Assembly (NCBI GenBank): GCA_945835425.1
Contig: CAMAJC010000046.1
Span: 1-9,629, forward strand
Direction: 5' to 3'
Source of the DNA: an uncultured Clostridia bacterium
Lineage (GTDB): Bacteria; Bacillota; Clostridia; Oscillospirales; Ruminococcaceae
Length of the DNA: 9,629 bases
Shown in pieces: positions 1-5,923 of the stretch; positions within the stretch are counted from its first letter, which is position 1; each line of letters starts with the position of its first letter. Under the pieces are notes generated by a model, which ran no database searches, had not been told where the DNA came from, and saw only the letters and a program-made list of their open reading frames with translations. The position numbers were made by a program, and so were the translations under genes.

Positions 1-27
1 GATATTTGTCATAATGACACCTCTAAA

Positions 28-62
28 GAGTGTGAAGAGTGGAGAGTGAAGAGTGGAGTGAA
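28..62 (+). repeat. Left heptamer-repeat arm of an inverted-repeat element
   Basis: This stretch is a run of degenerate 7-base units: a 9-base variant GAGTGTGAA at 28-36, GAGTGGA at 37-43, GAGTGAA at 44-50, GAGTGGA at 51-57, and a partial GTGAA at 58-62. Positions 29-51 are perfectly reverse-complementary over 23 bases to 267-289, so this is one arm of an inverted repeat. There is no coding potential. It may be one copy of a dispersed intergenic repeat family, but that cannot be tested from one window. Confidence 0.85.
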
Positions 63-266
63 TGTATGGCGCGGTTCGCGCCATGATTTAAATAATCCGT
101 TCACGCAGGGCAGAAAGCAAATGTCCAGCACAGTTCTCCGTCCGAATAATGAATATACTTAGGAACTATACACGAAAACGTGCGAGAATGTAGTTATCAG
201 ATATTTGCCCAGTTCCTTTCGGGAACGGCGCTATTCAATCGTGCGCCGATCCGGCGCACACCATAA
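63..266. other. Hairpin-rich non-coding core between the inverted arms
   Basis: No credible gene is seen. The core has four short perfect hairpins: ATGGCGCG/CGCGCCAT around a 3-base loop (66-84), CACG/CGTG around AAAA (171-182), GTTCC/GGAAC (212-226), and GTGCGCCG/CGGCGCAC around ATC (241-259). The two strongest lie just inside the two repeat arms, giving a roughly symmetrical layout. None is followed by a T tract on either strand, so they do not look like ordinary intrinsic terminators. The layout fits a small non-autonomous element or a structured RNA, but no known family is recognised. Confidence 0.55.
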
Positions 267-312
267 CTTCACTCTCCACTCTTCACACTTCACTCTGAGC
301 AAAGCTCCACTC
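267..312 (-). repeat. Right heptamer-repeat arm of the inverted-repeat element
   Basis: Read on the minus strand, this arm holds GAGTGGA (312-306), GAGTGAA (295-289), GTGTGAA (288-282), GAGTGGA (281-275) and GAGTGAA (274-268). Positions 267-289 pair perfectly with 29-51. A small GAGC/GCTC hairpin (297-307) interrupts the repeat run. The arm ends only a few bases beyond the lepA stop codon, so lepA transcripts that read on would contain it. No target-site duplication could be identified. Confidence 0.85.
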
Positions 313-317
313 TAAAA

Positions 318-2126
318 TCAGTCATCCAGTTTGAGGACAGCCATAAATGCCTCCTGCGGCACCTCTACGCTGCCCAGCTGGCGCATCCGCTTTTTGCCTT
401 CCTTCTGCTTCTCCAGCAGCTTTTTCTTACGGGTGATGTCGCCGCCGTAGCATTTGGCAAGGACGTCCTTCCGCAGGGCTTTGACCGTCTCGCGGGCAAT
501 GACCTTGCCGCCGATAGCCGCCTGGATCGGCACTTCAAACAGCTGCCGCGGGATATTTTCCTTGAGGTTTTCGGCGATCTTGCGGGCGCGGGGATAAGCC
601 GAATCGGCAAAGACGATAAACGAGAGCGCGTCGACGATCTCTCCATTTAAAAGGAAGTCCAGCTTGACCAGTTTCGACTCCTTGTACTCCTTGAACTCGT
701 AGTCGAAGGAGGCGTAGCCCTTGGTGCGGGATTTCAGCGCGTCGAAAAAGTCGTAGATGATCTCGCCCAGCGGCAGGTCGTAATGCAGCTCGACGCGGGT
801 CTCCTCCAGATAGCTCATGTCGTAGAAGATGCCGCGGCGCTCCTGGCAGAGGGTCATAATATTGCCGACGAACTCGACCGGCGTCAGGATGTTGGCCTTG
901 ACGTACGGCTCCTCGGCCTTGGCGATCAGGGTCGGGTCAGGGTAGTTGGTGGGGTTGTCGATATAGACGATGCTGCCGTCGGTCTTGGTCAGCTTGTAGA
1001 TAACAGACGGCGCGGTCGTGATCAGGTCGAGGTTGAATTCCCGCTCCAGCCGCTCCTGGATGACCTCCAGATGCAAGAGTCCCAGGAAGCCGCACCGGAA
1101 CCCGAAGCCCAGCGCCACCGAGGTTTCCGGCTCAAAGGAGAGGGACGCGTCGTTTAACTGCAGCTTTTCCAGCGCTTCCCGCAGGTCGGGATATTTCGCG
1201 CCGTCGGCCGGGTAGATGCCGCAGTAGACCATCGGGTTGACCTTGCGGTAGCCGGGCAGCGCCTCCGCAGCGGGATTGTCCGCCAGAGTGACGGTGTCGC
1301 CGACGCGGGTATCGGCGATCGATTTGATCGATGCGGTGATGTAGCCGACGTCGCCTGCTTTCAGCTCGTCGCAGGGAGCCAGCTTTTTCGCGCCCATATG
1401 CCCGATCTCGACGACGTCAAACTCCGCGCCGGTGGCCATCAGGTGAATCCGGCTGTCTTTGCGAAGGGTGCCCTCCTTGACGCGGACATAGATGATAACG
1501 CCGCGGTAGGCGTCATAATAAGAGTCAAAAATCAGCGCCTGCAGCGGTGCCTCCGGGTCGCCTGTGGGCGCCGGGATATCGGTCACGATCCGCTCCATAA
1601 CCTCCTCGATACCGATGCCGGCCTTGGCGGAGATGCGCGGCGCGTCCATGGCAGGCAGGCCGATGACGTCCTCGATCTCGTGGCAGACCCGCTCCGGGTC
1701 AGCGGCAGGCAGGTCGATCTTGTTGACGACCGGCACCACCTCGAGGTTATGGTCGACCGCCAGATAGGTATTGGCCAGGGTCTGGGCCTCGATGCCCTGG
1801 GATGCGTCGACAACCAGTACGGCGCCCTCGCAGGCCGCCAGGGACCGGGAAACCTCATAGTTGAAGTCGACGTGGCCGGGGGTATCGATCAGGTTGAAGT
1901 TGTAGACCTCGCCGTTTTTGGCGGTGTAGCTTAAATTGACGGCGCGGGCTTTGATGGTGATGCCGCGCTCCCGTTCGATCTCCATATCGTCCAGCAGCTG
2001 ATCCTCCATCTCCCGCATAGCGACCGAGCTGGTGCGCTCCAGAATCCGGTCGGCGAGAGTGGATTTACCGTGGTCAATATGGGCAATGATACAGAAATTG
2101 CGGATATGATCCATGGGAAATGACAT
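318..2126 (-). CDS. lepA: Elongation factor 4 (LepA), translational GTPase
   Basis: LepA is a ribosome-associated translational GTPase, reported to back-translocate or remodel ribosomes and to affect initiation and assembly. The 602-residue product is the usual family length. All GTPase motifs are visible: G1 AHIDHGKS (15-22), G2 RGITIK (54-59), G3 DTPGH (81-85), G4 NKID (135-138) and G5 SAK (166-168). EF-G-like middle domains and the LepA-specific basic C-terminal region (YGGDITRKKK, then KKRMRQLG) follow. The ATG at 2126 is chosen because AGGAAAG lies at suitable spacing upstream and the reading starts MSFPMDHIRNF. The open frame runs on to 2258, but that extension reads through the likely promoter at 2179-2187 and lacks family similarity. 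A second in-frame ATG at 2114 is a less likely start. No U-tract terminator follows the stop; the inverted-repeat element begins there instead. Confidence 0.97.
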   Translation of the reverse strand: MSFPMDHIRNFCIIAHIDHGKSTLADRILERTSSVAMREMEDQLLDDMEIERERGITIKARAVNLSYTAKNGEVYNFNLIDTPGHVDFNYEVSRSLAACEGAVLVVDASQGIEAQTLANTYLAVDHNLEVVPVVNKIDLPAADPERVCHEIEDVIGLPAMDAPRISAKAGIGIEEVMERIVTDIPAPTGDPEAPLQALIFDSYYDAYRGVIIYVRVKEGTLRKDSRIHLMATGAEFDVVEIGHMGAKKLAPCDELKAGDVGYITASIKSIADTRVGDTVTLADNPAAEALPGYRKVNPMVYCGIYPADGAKYPDLREALEKLQLNDASLSFEPETSVALGFGFRCGFLGLLHLEVIQERLEREFNLDLITTAPSVIYKLTKTDGSIVYIDNPTNYPDPTLIAKAEEPYVKANILTPVEFVGNIMTLCQERRGIFYDMSYLEETRVELHYDLPLGEIIYDFFDALKSRTKGYASFDYEFKEYKESKLVKLDFLLNGEIVDALSFIVFADSAYPRARKIAENLKENIPRQLFEVPIQAAIGGKVIARETVKALRKDVLAKCYGGDITRKKKLLEKQKEGKKRMRQLGSVEVPQEAFMAVLKLDD

Positions 2127-2178
2127 ATATCTTCTTTCCTTTCCAAAAGGGAATCTGCGTTTATGGTCAGTTACTTTT

Positions 2179-2207
2179 AGTATAACATATTTTTCCCGGT
2201 TTGAACA
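2179..2207 (-). promoter_or_regulatory. Extended -10 promoter for lepA
   Basis: On the minus strand the sequence TGTTATACT (2187-2179) is an extended -10 element: TG, one base, then TATACT. The -35 region is poor; TGTTCA at 2207-2202 with a 17-base spacer is the best candidate and matches only three of six consensus bases. The extended -10 can compensate for this. Transcription would start near 2172, leaving a leader of about 45 bases before the lepA start at 2126. Confidence 0.6.
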
Positions 2208-2445
2208 GAGTGAAACTGAGAGTATCGGACAGGAAATAAACCGGCGCAAAACCGCCATTATTCGCCCGTTTTTATCATTCTTTGCAGGAAATTTTCCGCC
2301 ATTTAATTGTACAAAATATTATCCAAATCCCGAAATACCGGCAATTTCCTCTGTGATTTGCGCATATTATCGTCAAAGAGCTGGTAAAATCCTTGTGCGT
2401 TTGTACAATATTTCCTGTTAGCGGCAAACAACTTCCGTTTTTCGG
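2208..2445. other. AT-rich divergent intergenic spacer, no gene seen
   Basis: This stretch separates the divergent promoters of lepA and the cell-wall endopeptidase. Open frames here are short, lack ribosome binding sites and resemble no known protein. Two similar AT-rich words, TTGTACAAAATATT (2307-2320) and TTGTACAATATT (2401-2412), could be regulator sites. The second lies about 35 bases upstream of the endopeptidase -35 box. I recognise no established operator here. Confidence 0.5.
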
Positions 2446-2473
2446 TTGCATTCTTTCGTTTTTGTGGTATAAT
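2446..2473 (+). promoter_or_regulatory. Strong sigma-A-type promoter for the M23 endopeptidase
   Basis: TTGCAT (2446-2451) is followed after 16 bases by a perfect TATAAT (2468-2473). TGG directly before the -10 box makes it an extended -10 as well. The start of transcription is expected near 2480, giving a leader of about 100 bases before the TTG start codon at 2584. Confidence 0.8.
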
Positions 2474-2480
2474 AGGGACA

Positions 2481-2555
2481 GGTTCATCGTTACCGGTTTG
2501 TAATTTTTTGGACTGCCGGTACCGCGCCTTCGGGAAATAGGCGTATGAGGGAACC
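2481..2555 (+). promoter_or_regulatory. Possible structured 5' leader (three-way junction)
   Basis: Three perfect helices can form together: GGTTC (2481-2485) with GAACC (2551-2555) as closing stem, TACCGG (2491-2496) with CCGGTA (2516-2521), and CGCCT (2525-2529) with AGGCG (2539-2543). This is a compact three-way junction between the probable transcription start and the ribosome binding site. It does not match the riboswitch classes I can recall. At about 75 bases it is short for the c-di-AMP (ydaO/yuaA) riboswitch often found before wall hydrolases. Stems of 5-6 bp can arise by chance, so this remains a hypothesis. Confidence 0.3.
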
Positions 2556-2583
2556 GATTTGCTTACGAAAGGAGCATAAAAGC

Positions 2584-3933
2584 TTGCACCAGAAAAAACG
2601 TACATACAAAAGACCCCTGATCTCCAGTATGAGCATCATCCTGCCGGCCGTGGGCATCATCGCCCTGAGCGGCTGCGTCAAGACGATGTTCGGCAGCTGG
2701 ATGGACACGATGCCCCAGAGCCTGTTCACGGTCAGTGAAGTGACGGCGGCGGCTGAGACCGACGATTCGGTTCAGCCCACGGCCCTGATCCTCAGCCAGG
2801 AAGAAAAGATCACCTTTGCGGCCTACGATCAGTCCCCTGTCACCGCCGAGCCGATGTCCTCCACCGGTACTTCCGCGACGGCGACCCTGCGCGGCTGCGG
2901 CCTGTACATCGACGGGCAGTTCTACGGCGCGTTCTCGTCCGGAGACACCCTGCGCAGCATCCTCGAGAGCTGCAAGGCGCTCTACGCCACCGGCGCTGAG
3001 GGCGAAAAGATCAGCTTTACGCGGGACGTGAAGCTGATTGACGGCACCTATCCTGCTGGAGACCTGCTGACCTATTCCGGCATCAAGTCGGTGCTGGAAT
3101 CGAAGGTCGTCACTTCCAAAGACTATATGGTCAAGGCCGGAGACAGCCTTTCCTCCATCGCGGCTTATTTTGACATGACGGCGGACGAGTTTTCCCAGCT
3201 GAACGGAACGCTGCCTGCGGAGATTCGGGAAGGCGACGTCCTGACCCTGAAGGTCACGGAGCCGCTGCTGCAGGTCCAGTGCGAAAAGACCGTCACCGAG
3301 ACCGTCTCCATCCCCTTTGAGACCGAGATCGTCGAGGACACTTCCGAGAGCTACGGTCCCGCGCAGGTCATCACCCCCGGCGTCAACGGCGAAAAGACCG
3401 TCACCGCCAACGTCGTCTCGGTAAACGGCAAGGAAACTTCCCGCCTTATCCTGTCGGAAACGGTTATTACCCAGCCGGTCACCCAGCAGATGACCGCCGG
3501 AAATGCAGACGAAACGACCTACAGCGCCAGCTATTACGGCGACACCGGCAGCGGTGTGATCGACGAGGCGTTTGTCTGGCCGCTGCCGGATAACGGCGGC
3601 ACCGCGACCTGTCAGTACGGCGAAGACAGCCACCAGGGCATCGACCTTGCCATCGACGCCGGCACCGATATTTATGCGGCCGCGTCCGGTACAGTCGTTG
3701 TGGCAGGCTGGTACTACACCTACGGCAACTGCGTCGTCATCGACCATGGCAACGGCGTCCGCACCCTGTACGCCCACTGCAGCTCGCTGAACGTTTCGGT
3801 CGGCGATGAGGTGGCCGGAGGCGATCTGATCGGCTTTGTCGGCATGACCGGCTATGCCACCGGCAACCACCTGCATTTCGAGGTGCATGTCAACAACCGC
3901 ACCCGCAATCCGCTCAATTATATCGCACGATAA
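2584..3933 (+). CDS. LysM-G5-M23 peptidoglycan endopeptidase, membrane-tethered
   Basis: This is a likely zinc metalloendopeptidase that cuts peptidoglycan cross-bridges outside the membrane during growth or division. The TTG start is chosen because AAAGGAG ends 9 bases before it; an in-frame ATG at 2545 has no ribosome binding site. With this start the protein has 449 residues. Order: basic N-terminus; hydrophobic segment (about 12-32); a domain of unclear function found in related Clostridia proteins (about 105-175); LysM (180-224, YMVKAGDSLSSIAAYF); G5 (about 228-306); and C-terminal M23. The M23 metal ligands are His350 and Asp354 (HQGID) and His431 of the HLH at 429-431, with a further conserved His398. 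LSGC at 28-31 resembles a lipobox, so Cys31 could be lipidated; otherwise the segment is an uncleaved anchor. The gene has its own promoter and terminator, hence is probably monocistronic. Confidence 0.93.
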   Translation: MHQKKRTYKRPLISSMSIILPAVGIIALSGCVKTMFGSWMDTMPQSLFTVSEVTAAAETDDSVQPTALILSQEEKITFAAYDQSPVTAEPMSSTGTSATATLRGCGLYIDGQFYGAFSSGDTLRSILESCKALYATGAEGEKISFTRDVKLIDGTYPAGDLLTYSGIKSVLESKVVTSKDYMVKAGDSLSSIAAYFDMTADEFSQLNGTLPAEIREGDVLTLKVTEPLLQVQCEKTVTETVSIPFETEIVEDTSESYGPAQVITPGVNGEKTVTANVVSVNGKETSRLILSETVITQPVTQQMTAGNADETTYSASYYGDTGSGVIDEAFVWPLPDNGGTATCQYGEDSHQGIDLAIDAGTDIYAAASGTVVVAGWYYTYGNCVVIDHGNGVRTLYAHCSSLNVSVGDEVAGGDLIGFVGMTGYATGNHLHFEVHVNNRTRNPLNYIAR

Positions 3934-3938
3934 AATAT

Positions 3939-3981
3939 AAAACCGCCGCAGACCTCCAAAACGGGATCTGCGGCGGTTTTT
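3939..3981. terminator. Bidirectional intrinsic terminator between convergent genes
   Basis: AAAACCGCCGCAGA (3939-3952) pairs perfectly with TCTGCGGCGGTTTT (3967-3980) around a 14-base loop. The right side runs into TTTTT, which stops plus-strand transcripts from the endopeptidase. On the minus strand the hairpin is followed by TTTTATATTTTA, which stops transcripts from the hydrolase pair. It lies between the stop codons at 3933 and 3997 and probably serves both units. Confidence 0.92.
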
Positions 3982-3996
3982 CCTGTTGTGATATGC

Positions 3997-4881
3997 TTAT
4001 TTATAGAGGTTTGGCTCCCCTTTGATAACCGGGTGGGGACGTTTATGGAGCATCTCGCGGGAATAGGCAATGTTCATGACGCCGCCGTCCAGGCGGTTGA
4101 ACCGCTCGCCTTTTTTCTTGGCATAAATGCAGGGACGGCCGGTGTAATCGGTCTCAACCGCATCGTCGGTGCCGGCGAGAATCTCGTCGCACAGCGCAAT
4201 GCCCTCGTCAATGACCGTGTTCGGGACGGAGCCTGCGCCGTGTCCGCCCCAGCAGACGTCGAAATCGCCCTGCTTGGTCTTGAAGTGCAGCAGGCTTTCC
4301 TTGTATTCCTCAATGGTGGTCGAACCGGGCAGGAACAGCAGGGTGTTTGCGTTGCAGCAGTCGCCGGTATAGCAGGCGCGGTTGTCCTTATCGATCAGGG
4401 CGATCGAGCCGTAGGTATGGCCGGGAACATGAACGACCTCGATCTGCGTGCCGCCGAGGTCAAAGATATCGCCGTCATAAACCGGGTAGGTTTTGACCGG
4501 TACGGAGGGGATCACGTCCGCCATGGTCGGCTCGGTCCGCAGGGTGCCCATCCGCTTGCCGCCGAGGGCGAAGTTCAGCCGCCGTTCCATCGAGGAATGA
4601 AGCGGCGAGTACATCAGGGCGATATCGTCGGGATGGATATAGCCTTCGCCGAACTCGTAGATAGCAGGCGCATGGTCCACATGGCCGTGGGTGATGACCA
4701 GCGTCACCGGCAGCTCGGTCAGCTCCCGGACAAATGCCCGCAGGCTGCCGACGCCGGACAGACCGTCGATCAGAAGCGCCCGTTCCTTCCCTTCCACCAG
4801 GTAGCAAAGCTCTCCGCCCATCCCAGTGATACAGGTCACGTTGTCATAAATCTTTTTGGATGTAAAGAATTTGTTTTCCAT
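3997..4881 (-). CDS. MBL-fold metallo-hydrolase, second gene of a tandem pair
   Basis: A 294-residue cytoplasmic protein (no signal peptide) of the metallo-beta-lactamase superfamily. The two-metal site is complete: THGHVDH (His65, His67, Asp69, His70), His155 in VPGHT, Asp174 in YTGD, and His214 in GGHG. The family includes glyoxalase II-like thioesterases, lactonases and other hydrolases; the substrate cannot be named from sequence. AGAAAGGAAG lies just upstream of the ATG. Only 20 bases separate it from the preceding paralog, so the two are almost certainly co-transcribed. They share about 60% identity by eye, including a conserved tail (HKRPHPVIK then EPNL). Variation concentrates around residues 71-120 and 238-268, the likely substrate-facing or lid regions. 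The unit ends at the shared bidirectional terminator. Confidence 0.9.
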   Translation of the reverse strand: MENKFFTSKKIYDNVTCITGMGGELCYLVEGKERALLIDGLSGVGSLRAFVRELTELPVTLVITHGHVDHAPAIYEFGEGYIHPDDIALMYSPLHSSMERRLNFALGGKRMGTLRTEPTMADVIPSVPVKTYPVYDGDIFDLGGTQIEVVHVPGHTYGSIALIDKDNRACYTGDCCNANTLLFLPGSTTIEEYKESLLHFKTKQGDFDVCWGGHGAGSVPNTVIDEGIALCDEILAGTDDAVETDYTGRPCIYAKKKGERFNRLDGGVMNIAYSREMLHKRPHPVIKGEPNLYK

Positions 4882-4901
4882 CGAATCTTCCTTTCTGCCG
4901 T

Positions 4902-5792
4902 TTACCGATGCAGATTCGGTTCATCCTTGATAACGGGATGGGGACGTTTATGCAGCATTTCTTTCCTGTACATGATGTTGGCAAAGCCGCCGCAGGCCGG
5001 AAGGTAGTTCTCCCCTCTTGCCGAGCCGAGCAGCGCAGTGCCGCCGCCGATGGCAGGGGTCTCTACCGCTTCGTCGGTTCCCGCAAGGATCCGCTCGCAC
5101 ATGGCGATGGCATCGTCGATGATGGTATTGGGGATGGCGACTGCGCCGTGTCCGCCGTACATGACGTCGAAATCCTTCTGGTAGGATTTAAAGTGGAGCA
5201 GGCTCTCCTTGTATTCTTCAATGGTCGTCGAACAGGGCATGTAGACCAGCGTGTTGGCATTGCAGGCGTCGCCCGAATAGACGACTCTTGCCGCACGGTC
5301 GAGGAAAACGACTGTACCCTGCGTATGACCGGGAACGGAGACCACTTCGATCTCTACGCCGCCGAGGTCGAAAATATCGCCCTCATAAATGGGATAGGTT
5401 TTCACAGGATGGGGAGCAGGAACATCGGATAAAACCGGTTTTGTCCGCTTTTCACCGCCCATGGGACTCGGAGCGGAAGCAAAGCCCAGCCGTCCTTCCG
5501 GTGCGGAGTGGGTCGGGGTGTACATCAGGGCAATATCGTCCGGATGGATGAATACTTCGCCGATTTCCCATGCCGCGCCCACATGGTCCATATGTCCATG
5601 GGTCGCGGCCATGACGACCGGCAGTTCGGTCAGCTCCCGGACAAAAGCTTTGAGCGAGCCGACGCCGGTCAGCCCGTCGATCAGAAGCGCCCGCTCGTCG
5701 CCTTCGATCAGATAGCACAGCTCTCCGCCCATGCCGTGGATGCGGGTCACGCGGTCGGACAGCTTATCGGTCGAGAAAAACTTGTTCTGCAT
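4902..5792 (-). CDS. MBL-fold metallo-hydrolase, first gene of a tandem pair
   Basis: A 296-residue paralog of the next gene, of ordinary length for a single-domain MBL-fold hydrolase and without signal peptide or membrane segment. Its metal ligands are THGHMDH (His65, His67, Asp69, His70), His156 (VPGHT), Asp175 (YSGD) and His215 (GGHG). All positions are intact, so both copies should be active metalloenzymes. The ATG at 5792 is preceded by AGAAAGGA at about 9 bases. It is the promoter-proximal gene of a two-gene unit transcribed from its own promoter at 5831-5859, immediately after the terminator of the sugar transporter operon. A role in hydrolysing a lactone, ester or thioester linked to the imported solute is possible, but only by adjacency. 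No specific substrate family is recognised. Confidence 0.9.
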   Translation of the reverse strand: MQNKFFSTDKLSDRVTRIHGMGGELCYLIEGDERALLIDGLTGVGSLKAFVRELTELPVVMAATHGHMDHVGAAWEIGEVFIHPDDIALMYTPTHSAPEGRLGFASAPSPMGGEKRTKPVLSDVPAPHPVKTYPIYEGDIFDLGGVEIEVVSVPGHTQGTVVFLDRAARVVYSGDACNANTLVYMPCSTTIEEYKESLLHFKSYQKDFDVMYGGHGAVAIPNTIIDDAIAMCERILAGTDEAVETPAIGGGTALLGSARGENYLPACGGFANIMYRKEMLHKRPHPVIKDEPNLHR

Positions 5793-5830
5793 AACTTCAT
5801 ATCCTTTCTATAAATGATTTTCACTTTTTC

Positions 5831-5859
5831 ATTATCCCTTATCGGGAAACGTTTGACAA
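5831..5859 (-). promoter_or_regulatory. Promoter of the MBL hydrolase pair
   Basis: On the minus strand TTGTCA (5859-5854) and GATAAT (5836-5831) are separated by exactly 17 bases; each differs from consensus at one position. Transcription would start near 5824, about 30 bases before the start codon. The palindrome AAACGTTT (5847-5854) sits at the -35/spacer boundary and resembles the CG-centred core of LacI-family and cre operators, though the full cre consensus is not met. The -35 box begins two bases after the T tract of the preceding terminator, so the two signals are packed together. Confidence 0.78.
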
Positions 5860-5860
5860 G

Positions 5861-5908
5861 AAAAACGGCGGACAGCCTTCGCCATCCGCCGCTGCAAGCA
5901 CACTTGCA
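5861..5908 (-). terminator. Terminator of the ABC transporter operon, with tandem hairpin
   Basis: On the minus strand CGGCGGA (5891-5885) pairs with TCCGCCG (5872-5866) around a 12-base loop and runs into TTTTT (5865-5861), a standard intrinsic terminator. Just before it, TGCAAG/CTTGCA (5908-5893) forms a second perfect 6-bp hairpin with a 4-base loop. The pair lies directly downstream of the binding-protein stop codon at 5924 and may also protect the 3' end of that message. Confidence 0.88.
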
Positions 5909-5923
5909 TATAATTTCTGATAA

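Noticed and set aside
66..84. Intrinsic terminator of lepA made by the GGCGCG hairpin
   Set aside because: No T tract follows on the minus strand and it is over 230 bases from the stop codon.
1..317. CRISPR array, because of short repeats at the left edge
   Set aside because: Units are contiguous 7-mers in two opposite orientations with no regular spacers.
2127..2258. N-terminal extension of LepA by 44 residues
   Set aside because: It would cross the extended -10 promoter and ignore the ribosome binding site before 2126; LepA proteins begin close to the DHIRNFCIIAHIDHGKS segment.
2400..2425. Possible WalR box upstream of the endopeptidase
   Set aside because: TGTACA and TGTTAG do not satisfy the TGTWAH half-sites and the spacing is not five bases.
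2491..2510. Terminator or attenuator suggested by TTTTTT at 2504-2509
   Set aside because: No convincing stem directly precedes the T run; the only sizeable stem pairs across it instead.
2563..3888. 441-codon minus-strand open frame opposite the endopeptidase
   Set aside because: It is antisense to a gene with verified domains, its composition is low-complexity, and it has no promoter or ribosome binding site.
3988..5007. 339-codon plus-strand open frame across the hydrolase pair
   Set aside because: It is antisense to conserved MBL motifs and spans the intergenic gap and both paralogs; a shadow of high-GC codon use.
5846..5860. Full catabolite-responsive element (cre)
   Set aside because: The core AAACGTTT fits, but the outer TG and CA positions do not match the consensus.
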